Origin: Alphaproteobacteria bacterium UBA998
GTDB lineage: Bacteria; Pseudomonadota; Alphaproteobacteria; Rickettsiales; UBA998
DNA: 64,000 nucleotides
Direction: 5' to 3'
Assembly: GCA_002291925.1 (NCBI GenBank)
Contig: DBAY01000057.1
Location: forward strand, 7,755 to 71,754
Shown here: positions 32,775 to 41,120 of the stretch, piece after piece
How the letters are laid out: every line of letters starts with the position of its first letter
Position numbering within the stretch: position 1 is the stretch's first letter
The notes under the pieces: generated by a model
What the model saw: only the letters and a program-made list of their open reading frames with translations
What the model was told of the DNA's origin: nothing
The model's database searches: none
Made by a program: the position numbers and the translations under genes

Positions 32775-33536
32775 ATGACCGCCTTCCGTGCCAAGGACGC
32801 AGGCCCTTGGGAGGTATGGATAATTCCCGCACTGAAAGACAATTACATCTACGGCCTCATCCACGCGGATACCGGCCATGCCGTGTTAGTAGACCCCGGT
32901 GAAAATACCCATGTAATTTCATGGTTGCAGTCTTGCAAGATTGTTTCCCTGCACACCATCCTTTTAACGCATCATCACGGTGACCACACGGCCGCAACGG
33001 CCGCGCTGAAAGCCGCCTATGGGGGGCACGTGGTTGGCGCTGCCGCCGATGCGCACCGCCTGCCGCCGCTTGATAGGCCGGTTTCAGAAGGGGAGCGTTT
33101 CACGCTTTCCGGCGAGGACGTGCAGGTGCTGGCCATCCCCGGCCATACGCTGGGGCATGTGGCGTATTACCTGCCTTCCGCCGATTTGCTCTTTTGTGGA
33201 GATACGCTTTTCTCGCTCGGATGCGGTAGGCTTTTTGAGGGCACCCCCGCCCAGATGCTCGCCAGCCTGCAGCGCCTTGCCGCCCTGCCAGACGAGACAT
33301 GGGTATGCTGCGGCCATGAATATACACTGGACAATGCCCGCTTTGCCCTTACCGTTGAGCCTGGAAACCCGGACCTGATCCAGCGCCAGCAGGAAGCCGC
33401 CGCCTTGCGCGCGCAGGGACTGCCGACGCTTCCCGCCCGGCTCGGCATGGAAAAACGGGCCAATCCCTTCCTGCGCACCGGAGGAGACGTGGCCCGTTTT
33501 GCTGAATTGCGCGCCCAGAAGGACGCGTTTCGCTAA
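32775..33536 (+). CDS. gloB: Hydroxyacylglutathione hydrolase (glyoxalase II)
   Basis: A 253-residue metallo-beta-lactamase-fold enzyme that hydrolyses S-lactoylglutathione. It has LLTHHHGDHTAA (metal site), IPGHTLGHVAYYL, FCGDTLFSLGCGRLFEGTP and CCGHEYTLDNARFAL, the glyoxalase II set, and the glutathione-binding C-terminal helices. It abuts the upstream unknown gene. Confidence 0.95.
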   Translation: MTAFRAKDAGPWEVWIIPALKDNYIYGLIHADTGHAVLVDPGENTHVISWLQSCKIVSLHTILLTHHHGDHTAATAALKAAYGGHVVGAAADAHRLPPLDRPVSEGERFTLSGEDVQVLAIPGHTLGHVAYYLPSADLLFCGDTLFSLGCGRLFEGTPAQMLASLQRLAALPDETWVCCGHEYTLDNARFALTVEPGNPDLIQRQQEAAALRAQGLPTLPARLGMEKRANPFLRTGGDVARFAELRAQKDAFR

Positions 33537-33542
33537 TCCCTA

Positions 33543-35606
33543 CTAGCCAAAGATGAAGTCCGTGGCGTCCAGCGTCGTGCGGTGGTCGCCTTCCAGCCCG
33601 ATCTCAAACCCCGTCTGGTCACTGCGGATGAAGGTGCGATTAGTGGTCTCGCTGTAGGCGATACGCAATTGGCCCGCCGCTGTGCTGGTGCCACTGACAA
33701 GCGCCGTGAAACCTAGGCCACTGAGGTCAATCTGGTCTTCGCCATGCGTGAAGTCCGTGATGCGATCCCACAGGTTGGTGCCGCGTTGTGAGTCGCTCAG
33801 CAGGACGAACTTGAACACATCCACGCCCGGTCCGCCTGTGAGCACGTCGCCACCCGCACCACCGATCAGCGTGTCGTTGCCACCGCCACCACTGAGGGTG
33901 TCGCGGCCACCAAAGCCGCTCAGTGTTTCGTTTCGATTGCCGCCGGTCAGGACATCACCGCCTGAGGTGCCATTGATGGCCACGGGCGCCTCCGTGCCGA
34001 AGATGAAGTTGCCGGCTGTCAACTTGCCTCGATAATCGCCACCCTCTAGTGCTACCTCGAAGGTAGACTGATCACTGCGCACAAACGTCCTGTTGGTGGC
34101 CTCGCTGTAGGCAAGGCGCAGTTCGCTGCTCAGGGTGCGTGTGGCGCTGGTGAGGCCGGTGAAACCAAGACCCGACAGGTCGAGCTTATCTTCAGCGGCA
34201 TTGAAATCCATAATGCGATCCCACGATCCGCTGAATTCCTGGCTATCTGTAACATTGCTGTACTTGAAGACATCCGAGCCGGTACCGCCGATCAGCATAT
34301 CACGTCCAGTGCCCCCCTCCAGTGTATCATTGCCGCCGCGGCCATTAAGCAGGTCATTGCCGGCAAAGCCAAAGAGCTTTTCCCCAATGTTGCTGCCGGC
34401 TAGCGAATCGATTTGTGCGGTGCCGATGACGTCCGCGCCGGTGGCCGGAGTATCGGGGACGTAAGTGCTGTCGGAGGCCAGAATCAGTGCATCTCCATTG
34501 CGCATGCCATCGATCTCGTTACCGGTAACAATGGTTTTGCCAGTACCGAAGGTGGTGAATTCACGCACGCCATAGAGCGCGCGGTTGGCGCCGTCAGCGT
34601 AAATCACGTTGTTGATGATCTGGTTATTCAGCGAGGCATAGGTTTCTTGCGCCGCGCCGTCAGTATCATCATAGCCTTCCACGCGTACTTCGTCGAAGCG
34701 GCCAGTGCCTATCTGGGAGTTATTGTAAATGCGGTTGTTTTCTATGATGTTGCCTGTACCGCCCTGAATACGCACTCCGTTGCCGCCATTATCGAAAATA
34801 TCGTTATCGCGCACCGTGACATTGCTCGACATCTTGATCACCACGCCTTCGCGGGCGTTATCGTAGAACCGGTTGCCTTCCAGAAGAATGTTGGTCGGCC
34901 ACGGGATATCGAAGCTTCCGCGCTGGATTGTGGCGCCGCTGGAGCCGTTGCCGTAGGCCACATTATTGCGCAGCACGAAATCATTAGTGCTGGTGACGAT
35001 ATTGAAGCCGTGCCGGTCGTTATTGTAGGCGACGTTGTTCTCAAAGACACTATCAACCTGAAAGTCTGCCACAAACCCGTCAAGCCCGTTGCCGTGGGAG
35101 ACGCTGTCTCGGATAGTCATGTTGATCGTGGTCTCGTGGGGATCGAAGCCGTAGCCAGAGCAGTCCTTGATCTCGATACGTTGCAGAGTGATGTTCTGGT
35201 CAAACCCGTTCGGGTTGCCTGGGATATAGCCATTGAACCAGCCATCCACCTTGCCGTCGGTGGCGACACGGTTGCCATCGAGCGTCAGGTCACGTACTGA
35301 AACATTTTCAGTGTTGCCGCCATAAGGTGTACGCATGATACCGGTCATGCCGCCTGTGTAACCGTCCATTACCTTGATAATCGTTTGCCCCATGCCCTCA
35401 CCAACTATCTCAGTATTGTCGCGAATCTGGAGCCCCGCATAGGTAGGCTTGGTTCCTGACGCCGGAGCAATGGAATAAACGCCTTTCGGGATGAAAACAG
35501 TTCCTCCGCCCGCGTTAAAAGCGGCATCCAGCGCCGCTTGGATGGCGGCGCGGTCATTGGTGGCGCCATTACCAATGGCACCGAAGTCACGAACGTTGAA
35601 AATCAT
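33543..35606 (-). CDS. AlgE-type secreted mannuronan C5-epimerase
   Basis: The 687-residue protein has one A-module (about 1-385) and two calcium-binding R-modules (about 395-545 and 546-687). The A-module is a parallel beta-helix with the epimerase hallmarks KVDGWFNGYIPG, SGYGFDPHE (Y152, D155, H157), GLDGFVADFQ (D181) and NNDRHGFNIVTSTNDFVL. The R-modules carry RTX nonapeptides (GNDLLNGRGGNDTLEGGTG; GGNDTLIGGAGGDVLTGG), followed by DLSGLGFTGL and the FIFG ending. It should convert mannuronate to guluronate in alginate-like polymers outside the cell, exported by a type I system through its C-terminus. No alginate or type I secretion genes are nearby. It is convergent with gloB across six bases; the start follows GGAG. 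Confidence 0.88.
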   Translation of the reverse strand: MIFNVRDFGAIGNGATNDRAAIQAALDAAFNAGGGTVFIPKGVYSIAPASGTKPTYAGLQIRDNTEIVGEGMGQTIIKVMDGYTGGMTGIMRTPYGGNTENVSVRDLTLDGNRVATDGKVDGWFNGYIPGNPNGFDQNITLQRIEIKDCSGYGFDPHETTINMTIRDSVSHGNGLDGFVADFQVDSVFENNVAYNNDRHGFNIVTSTNDFVLRNNVAYGNGSSGATIQRGSFDIPWPTNILLEGNRFYDNAREGVVIKMSSNVTVRDNDIFDNGGNGVRIQGGTGNIIENNRIYNNSQIGTGRFDEVRVEGYDDTDGAAQETYASLNNQIINNVIYADGANRALYGVREFTTFGTGKTIVTGNEIDGMRNGDALILASDSTYVPDTPATGADVIGTAQIDSLAGSNIGEKLFGFAGNDLLNGRGGNDTLEGGTGRDMLIGGTGSDVFKYSNVTDSQEFSGSWDRIMDFNAAEDKLDLSGLGFTGLTSATRTLSSELRLAYSEATNRTFVRSDQSTFEVALEGGDYRGKLTAGNFIFGTEAPVAINGTSGGDVLTGGNRNETLSGFGGRDTLSGGGGNDTLIGGAGGDVLTGGPGVDVFKFVLLSDSQRGTNLWDRITDFTHGEDQIDLSGLGFTALVSGTSTAAGQLRIAYSETTNRTFIRSDQTGFEIGLEGDHRTTLDATDFIFG

Positions 35607-35788
35607 CTATAGACTCCATGTTAATGTATCGTGGGAAATGTTAAGAGCGCATAGGGTTGAAGCGCTGTAACGTTTAATTAAAGACATGAGGTCGTCTAAA
35701 TAATCCCATTAATTGCAGAAAGCCTTTATTAAAGAGTCGTAAAGACTCTGATTATCAACAATATAGTTTTAACGTAAATTAGCTTCAA

Positions 35789-35874
35789 TGGTGCCCGCGG
35801 CCGGACTCGAACCGGCACGCCCCGAGGAGCAACGGATTTTAAGTCCGTAGCGTCTACCATTCCGCCACGCGGGC
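35789..35874 (-). tRNA. tRNA-Leu(TAA)
   Basis: An 86-nt class II tRNA with CCA. The reverse complement begins GCCCGCGTGGCGGAATGGTA, the anticodon loop is CTTAAAA with anticodon TAA, a long variable arm follows, and the T-arm is CGGTTCGAGTCCGGCC. Confidence 0.95.
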
Positions 35875-35944
35875 AATGATGCCAACCCAAAAGCCACAAG
35901 CGGCGCGAAAAAAGACATCTTTGTGACAATATGTCCGGGCCGGA

Positions 35945-35973
35945 TTGAGGCTTCGGGAAGCGCTGTGTATATA
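35945..35973 (+). promoter_or_regulatory. Candidate sigma-70 promoter of the barrel gene
   Basis: TTGAGG at 35945-35950, a 17-base spacer, and TATATA at 35968-35973. About 80 bases of leader precede the start codon. Confidence 0.5.
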
Positions 35974-36053
35974 TCCGTATGTTCCGGCCTATGGCAAATG
36001 AATATCGGGTGCCATAAAGCCGCATGTACATGTTTACCGCAAGGAGTTTACGC

Positions 36054-36689
36054 ATGAAGAAACTTTCTCTCGCCCTGGCCGCAGCGCTCAGCCTGCTCGC
36101 CGTATCCGCCGAAGCGCAGCAGCGCACTTGGCCGAACTGGTATGTTGGCATCCACGCCCGCATGGCATGGGTGGAAGACACGGACGTCACCCTGGGTAAC
36201 ACGAATATTGGCGATGCTTCGTTCGATAATGGCTACGGCGGCGGCGCCTCGCTGGGCTACATGCCAGGCGGCGACGGTTTCTTCAACCATACCCGCTTCG
36301 AGTTGGAATATTCCTTCAATCAGGCAGACATTGACACCATTGCCGGTGTTTCCGCTGGTAAGGACCTGCGCGTGCACAGCTACATGGTGAACGCTTTCTA
36401 CGATATCCCGACCGGCACCAGCATCGTGCCCTACATCGGTGCGGGCGCAGGTCTGGCGCGGGTTGACCTCGACGTACCCGGCATCGGCCTGAACGAAAAT
36501 GACAGCGTATTCGCCTACCAGTTCATGGGTGGCCTTGGCTACACGCCGTCCACTGTGCCCAACACGACCCTCACCGTGGGTTACCGTTACTTCGCCAGCG
36601 ACGACCCTTCGTTCGGCCTCGGCGCTACCACTGTTGAGCACGAGCTGAGCTCGCACAATGTGGAAGTCGGCGCGCGCTTCGCGTTCTGA
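36054..36689 (+). CDS. Outer-membrane beta-barrel protein
   Basis: A 211-residue protein with a cleavable signal peptide (MKKLSLALAAALSLLAVSAE, cut probably after AEA). An Ala/Gly/aromatic-rich body follows whose alternating strands end in VEVGARFAF, the C-terminal Phe typical of barrel insertion. GWY-like WYVGIHARMAW, YIGAGAGLARVDLD and FMGGLGYTPSTVPNTTLTVG resemble the Omp25/OmpA-like eight-stranded porin class. The ATG follows AAGGAG. A strong terminator lies downstream. Confidence 0.87.
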   Translation: MKKLSLALAAALSLLAVSAEAQQRTWPNWYVGIHARMAWVEDTDVTLGNTNIGDASFDNGYGGGASLGYMPGGDGFFNHTRFELEYSFNQADIDTIAGVSAGKDLRVHSYMVNAFYDIPTGTSIVPYIGAGAGLARVDLDVPGIGLNENDSVFAYQFMGGLGYTPSTVPNTTLTVGYRYFASDDPSFGLGATTVEHELSSHNVEVGARFAF

Positions 36690-36713
36690 TGCCAAACACG
36701 TAAACCATGCTTT

Positions 36714-36745
36714 GGGGGCAGATGGCAGCATCTGCCCCTTATTTT
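36714..36745 (+). terminator. Rho-independent terminator at the znuC start
   Basis: GGGGCAGATG (36715-36724) and CATCTGCCCC (36729-36738) form a perfect 10-bp stem with loop GCAG, followed by TTATTTT. The ATG chosen for znuC begins at the next base. Confidence 0.8.
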
Positions 36746-37516
36746 ATGCAGAACCTTTCACTCAGCCCTGATAATGTGCTTCTCTTCGCGGACCGCGTGA
36801 CCGTGCAACGCGATGGCAGGCGCGTGCTGGACCAGGTCAGCCTCACACTGAAGCCGGGGCAGCATCTTACCCTCATTGGTCCGAACGGCGCGGGCAAGAC
36901 TCTCCTGCTGAAAGTGCTGCTCGGTCTTGCCCAGCCCACGGAGGGGAAGGTGGAGCGCCGGCAGGGGCTGCGCATTGGCTACATGCCGCAGGCGCTGGAA
37001 CTCAGCCCGCTGATGCCCATTACGGTGGAGTATTTCCTCCAGCTTGCCTCCGGGGCGGACGCGGCGGCTATCGAGGCGGCGCTGCACCTTACCGAGGCCT
37101 ATGCGCTCACCCACCGCTCCATGCACCAGCTCTCCGGCGGCGAGCGCCAGCGCGTGCTGCTGGCCCGCGCCCTGCTGCGCCAGCCCGACCTGCTGCTGCT
37201 GGACGAGCCGGGCCAGAACATGGACGTTGCCGGGCAGCTCGCCATGTATGCGCTGATCCGCCGCATTCAGCAGGAGCGGAGCTGCGCCGTGCTGATGGTG
37301 TCGCACGATCTGCATTTCGTGATGCGCCAGACGGATCAGGTCATCTGCCTGTTCCATCATATCTGCTGCTCCGGCAAGCCGCAGGACATCGTGCAGGATC
37401 AGGCCTTCACCCAGATTTTCGGCCCGCAAATCGCCGAAGTGCTCGGTTATTACCATCACCATCATGGCCACACGCACGAGCATTTCCCCGGCCATGACTG
37501 CGCGGAGCATGCATGA
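36746..37516 (+). CDS. znuC: Zinc ABC transporter ATP-binding protein ZnuC
   Basis: About 256 residues; an ATP-binding cassette with Walker A IGPNGAGKTLLLK, signature LSGGERQRVLLARALLR, Walker B DLLLLDEPGQNMD and the switch His in VSHDLHF. The C-terminal HHHHGHTHEHFPGHDCAEHA is histidine-rich, which supports zinc and is typical of ZnuC. I prefer the ATG at 36746 because a terminator hairpin precedes it, but that leaves no ribosome-binding site. An ATG at 36707 would place the hairpin inside the gene. It overlaps znuB by ATGA. No binding protein gene is adjacent. Confidence 0.88.
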   Translation: MQNLSLSPDNVLLFADRVTVQRDGRRVLDQVSLTLKPGQHLTLIGPNGAGKTLLLKVLLGLAQPTEGKVERRQGLRIGYMPQALELSPLMPITVEYFLQLASGADAAAIEAALHLTEAYALTHRSMHQLSGGERQRVLLARALLRQPDLLLLDEPGQNMDVAGQLAMYALIRRIQQERSCAVLMVSHDLHFVMRQTDQVICLFHHICCSGKPQDIVQDQAFTQIFGPQIAEVLGYYHHHHGHTHEHFPGHDCAEHA

Positions 37517-38313
37517 CGTCGCTCACGCTCTTTCTCTATCCCATTCTGGCCGCGCTGGCACTGGCGCTGGTGGCCGGGCCCATCGGCTGCTTCGTCAACT
37601 GGCGGCGCATGGCGTTCTACAGTGATACGCTCTCGCACGCGGCGCTGCTCGGCATCGCACTCGGACTGCTGGCCGGGGTCGGGGCGCTGTGTGGCGTGGT
37701 GGGCATGGCAATCCTCGCGAGCCTTGCCCTGCTGCTGCTTCAGCGCAAGACGCAACTGGCCTCGGATGCGCTGCTGGCCATTCTCGCGCAGGCCGCGCTG
37801 GCGGCGGGGATCCTCATCATCTACCTGCAACCGCGCCTGCAGGTGAATCTCTACGGCTTCCTGTTCGGCGACGTGCTGGCCATCTCGGAGGAAGATGCGC
37901 TGGCCCTGCTTGCCTGCGGCGCGGCCGTGCTTCTCGCGCTGCTGGCATGGTGGCGGCCGCTTTTGCTGGTGACCCTGCATGAGGAGCTGGCGCAGGCGGA
38001 GGGCATCCCGGTCGGGCGCCTGCAGGCGCTGCTCATGCTGCTGATCGCGCTCACTGTCGCCACCGGCATTTACGTGGCGGGGGTGATGATGGTGTCCTCC
38101 CTGCTGGTGATTCCCGCCGCGACGGCGCGGGCCTTCGCGCGCACGCCCCGCGGCATGGCACTGGGCGCGGCGGTGCTTGGTGTTGCAAGCGTCGGGGCGG
38201 GACTGACGGCCTCTTTCCAGCATGATCTGCCGCCCGGTTCCTCCATCGTGCTGGCGGCCAGCGCGCTGTTCATCCTCGCGCAGTTGTGGCAGCGCGTACA
38301 CCGCACCACATAA
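37513..38313 (+). CDS. znuB: Zinc ABC transporter permease ZnuB
   Basis: A 266-residue inner-membrane permease of the ABC-3 family with seven to nine hydrophobic segments. It shows GPIGCFVNWRRMAFYSDTLS then HAALLGIALGLL near the N-terminus, GFLFGDVLAISEED and the late VAGVMMVSSLLVIPAATA. It is translated with znuC through an ATGA overlap. Substrate specificity follows from the ZnuC partner. Confidence 0.9.
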   Translation: MTSLTLFLYPILAALALALVAGPIGCFVNWRRMAFYSDTLSHAALLGIALGLLAGVGALCGVVGMAILASLALLLLQRKTQLASDALLAILAQAALAAGILIIYLQPRLQVNLYGFLFGDVLAISEEDALALLACGAAVLLALLAWWRPLLLVTLHEELAQAEGIPVGRLQALLMLLIALTVATGIYVAGVMMVSSLLVIPAATARAFARTPRGMALGAAVLGVASVGAGLTASFQHDLPPGSSIVLAASALFILAQLWQRVHRTT

Positions 38314-38414
38314 GCCGGAAAATCGCGGTCTGGCGGGCCCAAAAGGGTTGCATCGTGCGGCATGCTGTGCCATGACAGGGCTCTGTTATCTTTTATCATT
38401 TACGGAACCCTCAC

Positions 38415-39884
38415 ATGGCGCAGGCAATGCAGATTAAAGAAAAGGAAAACAAAGGGCTGAAGCGGTCGTTCGCGATCGTTGTTCCCGCCGCGGAAATTGA
38501 AAAGGAAGTCGGCAAGCAGCTGCAGCAAGTCAGCCGCAACGTGAAGATTCCGGGCTTCCGCCCCGGCAAGGTGCCTGAGCAGGTGCTGCGCAAGCGCTAC
38601 GGCCAGTCCGTGATGGGTGATGTCATCAACAGCGCCGTCAACAACGCCACCAGCGAAGTGCTGGAGCAAAACAAGCTCACCCCCGCGCTGCAGCCGGACG
38701 TGAAGATCACCCAGTTCGAGGAAGGCGGCGATCTCTGCTTCGACATGGAGTTGGAGGTGATGCCGGAATCCCCCACGCTCGACCTCGGCAAGATCGAGAT
38801 CGAGAAGCCGGTTGCTGAAGTGGAAGAAGAGAAAATCACCGAGGCGCTGCAACGTATCGCCACCAGCAACCGCGACGTGAAAGAGAAGAAGGAAGGCACC
38901 AAGGCCGCCAAGGGCGACATCGTGCGCATCGACTTCAAAGGCTTCCTCGGCGATGATCCGTTTGCCGGCGGCGAGGGCAAGAACTTCAACCTGGAGCTCG
39001 GCTCCGGTCAGTTCATCCCCGGCTTCGAGGACCAACTCATCGGCGCGAAGGCGGGCGATGACGTCACCGTCAACGTGACCTTCCCGAAAGACTACCACTC
39101 CGAAGACCTCAAGGGCAAAAAGACCCGCTTCGAGGTGAAAGTGCATGCCGTGCTGGAGCCGGTGGAGCCGGAGCTGAACGATGAGTTCGCACAGGGCCTC
39201 GGCATGGAGTCGCTGGAGAAGCTGAAGGAAGCCATCCGCCAGTCCATCTCGCGCGACTACGACATGCTGGCCCGCAACCGCATGAAGAAGCACCTCTTCG
39301 ACGAGCTGGACAAGAAAGCCAAGTTCGACGTGCCGGCCGGCATGATGAAGCTGGAGTTCGATTCCATCTGGGCGCAGGTCGAGCAGGCCAAGAAGGCGGG
39401 CGACCCCGCTGTGAAAGGCAAATCCGACGCCGCGTTGAAAAAGGAATACGAAGCCATTGCCGATCGCCGCGTGCGCCTCGGCATCTATCTCTCGCAGACC
39501 GCGGGCCGCAATAACCTCACCGTGGATCGCAGCGATCTTTCCAAAGCGGTGATGGATCAGGCGCGCCAGTATCCGGGGCAGGAGAGTAAGATCATCGAGT
39601 TCTACCAGAAGCACCCGGAACAGCTCGCCGAGCTGCGCGGCCCGATTCTGGAGGACAAAGCCGTCGACTTCATCCTCACCCAGGTGAAGCTGAAGGACAA
39701 GAAAATGACGCTGGAAGCCCTCATGGAGGAGCAGGAGAGCGAGAGCTTCGCCATGACCCCCTCCGACCATGACGCGGAAGGCCATGTGCATGGCCCGGAC
39801 TGCAACCACGATCATGATCACGGTGAGGAAAAGCCGAAGAAAGCTACAGCCAAGAAAACGGCTGCCAAGAAGAAATCCGATTAA
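38415..39884 (+). CDS. tig: Trigger factor
   Basis: A 489-residue ribosome-associated chaperone and prolyl isomerase. The ribosome-binding loop is in VKIPGFRPGKVPEQVLRKRY, the FKBP-like domain includes GDIVRIDFKGFLGD and FIPGFEDQLIGAKAGDDVTV, and a helical C-domain follows. The final 45 residues are unusual: DHDAEGHVHGPDCNHDHDHG is metal-binding in character, followed by KKATAKKTAAKKKSD. It is followed by clpP after 24 bases, the common tig-clpP order. Confidence 0.95.
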   Translation: MAQAMQIKEKENKGLKRSFAIVVPAAEIEKEVGKQLQQVSRNVKIPGFRPGKVPEQVLRKRYGQSVMGDVINSAVNNATSEVLEQNKLTPALQPDVKITQFEEGGDLCFDMELEVMPESPTLDLGKIEIEKPVAEVEEEKITEALQRIATSNRDVKEKKEGTKAAKGDIVRIDFKGFLGDDPFAGGEGKNFNLELGSGQFIPGFEDQLIGAKAGDDVTVNVTFPKDYHSEDLKGKKTRFEVKVHAVLEPVEPELNDEFAQGLGMESLEKLKEAIRQSISRDYDMLARNRMKKHLFDELDKKAKFDVPAGMMKLEFDSIWAQVEQAKKAGDPAVKGKSDAALKKEYEAIADRRVRLGIYLSQTAGRNNLTVDRSDLSKAVMDQARQYPGQESKIIEFYQKHPEQLAELRGPILEDKAVDFILTQVKLKDKKMTLEALMEEQESESFAMTPSDHDAEGHVHGPDCNHDHDHGEEKPKKATAKKTAAKKKSD

Positions 39885-39908
39885 TCGCTTAAGGTGAAGA
39901 GAACCTCT

Positions 39909-40595
39909 ATGTTTCCAGTTCCACAAATCCGCCACCCCGAACAAATGGCCGACGTCTATGCCGACCTCGTGCCGATGGTCGTCGAGCAGACCAGCCGCGG
40001 CGAGCGCGCCTATGACATCTTCTCGCGCCTGCTGAAGGAGCGCATCATCTTCCTCACCGGTCCCGTGCATGACGGCATGGCGGTGCTGGCAGTGGCGCAG
40101 CTGCTCTTCCTCGAGTCCGAAAACCCGGACAAGGACATCTACATGTACATCAACTCGCCCGGCGGCGTGGTGACCGCGGGCCTCAGCATCTATGACACGA
40201 TGCAGTATATCCGCCCGAAAGTGGCCACGCTCTGCATTGGCCAGGCGGCCTCGATGGGCTCGCTGCTGCTGTGCGCTGGCGAGGCGGGCATGCGCTTTGC
40301 CACGCCGAACGCGCGCATCATGATCCACCAGCCCTCCGGAGGCTTCCAGGGCCAGGCGTCGGACATCGAGATTCATGCGCGTGAAATCTTGAATCTCCGC
40401 AAGCGCCTGAACGATATTTACGTCAAGCACACGGGCCAGAAGCTCTCCAACGTCGAGAAAGCCATGGAGCGCGACAACTTCATGCCCCCCGAAGACGCCC
40501 AGCGCTTCGGCCTCATCGACTCCATCGTCTCCAGCCGCGCCGAAGCCGACAAAAAGACGGGCGCCGATAAGGATAAAGGTGAGAAGAAAGAGTAG
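39909..40595 (+). CDS. clpP: ATP-dependent Clp protease proteolytic subunit
   Basis: A 228-residue ClpP. The catalytic triad is Ser in GQAASMGSLLL, His in RIMIHQPSGGFQGQASDIEI and Asp in the next helix. YINSPGGVVTAGLSIYDTMQ is also diagnostic. The ATG at 39909 is preferred to a GTG at 39894. The last 20 residues are a charged Lys/Asp tail. A clear terminator follows. Confidence 0.96.
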   Translation: MFPVPQIRHPEQMADVYADLVPMVVEQTSRGERAYDIFSRLLKERIIFLTGPVHDGMAVLAVAQLLFLESENPDKDIYMYINSPGGVVTAGLSIYDTMQYIRPKVATLCIGQAASMGSLLLCAGEAGMRFATPNARIMIHQPSGGFQGQASDIEIHAREILNLRKRLNDIYVKHTGQKLSNVEKAMERDNFMPPEDAQRFGLIDSIVSSRAEADKKTGADKDKGEKKE

Positions 40596-40601
40596 GTTTT
40601 A

Positions 40602-40633
40602 ATCCCCGGTAGGCTTGCTTACCGGGGATTTTT
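40602..40633 (+). terminator. Rho-independent terminator after clpP
   Basis: ATCCCCGGTA and TACCGGGGAT pair over ten bases around GGCTTGCT, followed by TTTTT. Confidence 0.85.
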
Positions 40634-40647
40634 ACATCGGAATTTTT

Positions 40648-40971
40648 ATGGGTTTCAGGTTTCGTAAATTTTTTCGAGTCATTCCCAGCGTAAGAATAAA
40701 CCTTAGCAAAACTGGAACTAGCATTTCAGTTGGAAGGCCTGGCGCTACCGCCAATGTTAGCCGCAAAGGTGTGCGTACAACTTTCGGCCTGCCCGGTAGT
40801 GGTCTCTCTTACTCACGTTACAAATGCTATAAAGACATTCTTGATAACAAAAACTCCCCTCAAGAGAAGTCATTGCTAAACAACAATGAGCCAAGAAACG
40901 ATGTAATGTTTCTAATCGTTCTGGTCGTGCTCGGGGTTTTCCTTTTCGTTGCCTATCTAAGTTCACGCTAG
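40648..40971 (+). CDS. DUF4236 domain protein with C-terminal membrane helix
   Basis: The 107-residue protein begins MGFRFRKFFRVIPSVRINLS, then KTGTSISVGRPGATANVSRK and TTFGLPGSGLSYS, which is the DUF4236 pattern of small SH3-like proteins. A polar linker leads to one membrane helix (VMFLIVLVVLGVFLFVAYL). Its lower GC content and position between a terminator and a palindromic repeat suggest an acquired gene. Function is unknown. Confidence 0.75.
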   Translation: MGFRFRKFFRVIPSVRINLSKTGTSISVGRPGATANVSRKGVRTTFGLPGSGLSYSRYKCYKDILDNKNSPQEKSLLNNNEPRNDVMFLIVLVVLGVFLFVAYLSSR

Positions 40972-40996
40972 CAGGCACTATTTTATACGATTTTTT

Positions 40997-41109
40997 GTCA
41001 TTCCAGCGAAGGCTGGAATCCAGAGGGCGCTGGCCGCGCCTTGTGCCGTTTTATCTTGCGCTGGATTCCCGGTCTGCGTTCGGCTGTGCCTCACTTGCCG
41101 GGAATGACA
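40997..41109. repeat. Palindromic repeat, GTCATTCCAGCG type
   Basis: The left arm GTCATTCCAGCGAAGGCTGG and the right arm ending TGCCGGGAATGAC frame a central CGCTGGATTCCC block. Other copies lie at 46281-46393 and 54535-54627. Confidence 0.85.
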
Positions 41110-41120
41110 AGGGGGGGCAA

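Noticed and set aside
38400..40430. 676-codon frame antisense to tig and clpP
   Set aside because: GC-rich coding DNA gives long antisense frames; the plus-strand genes have complete family motifs, and the antisense protein has none.
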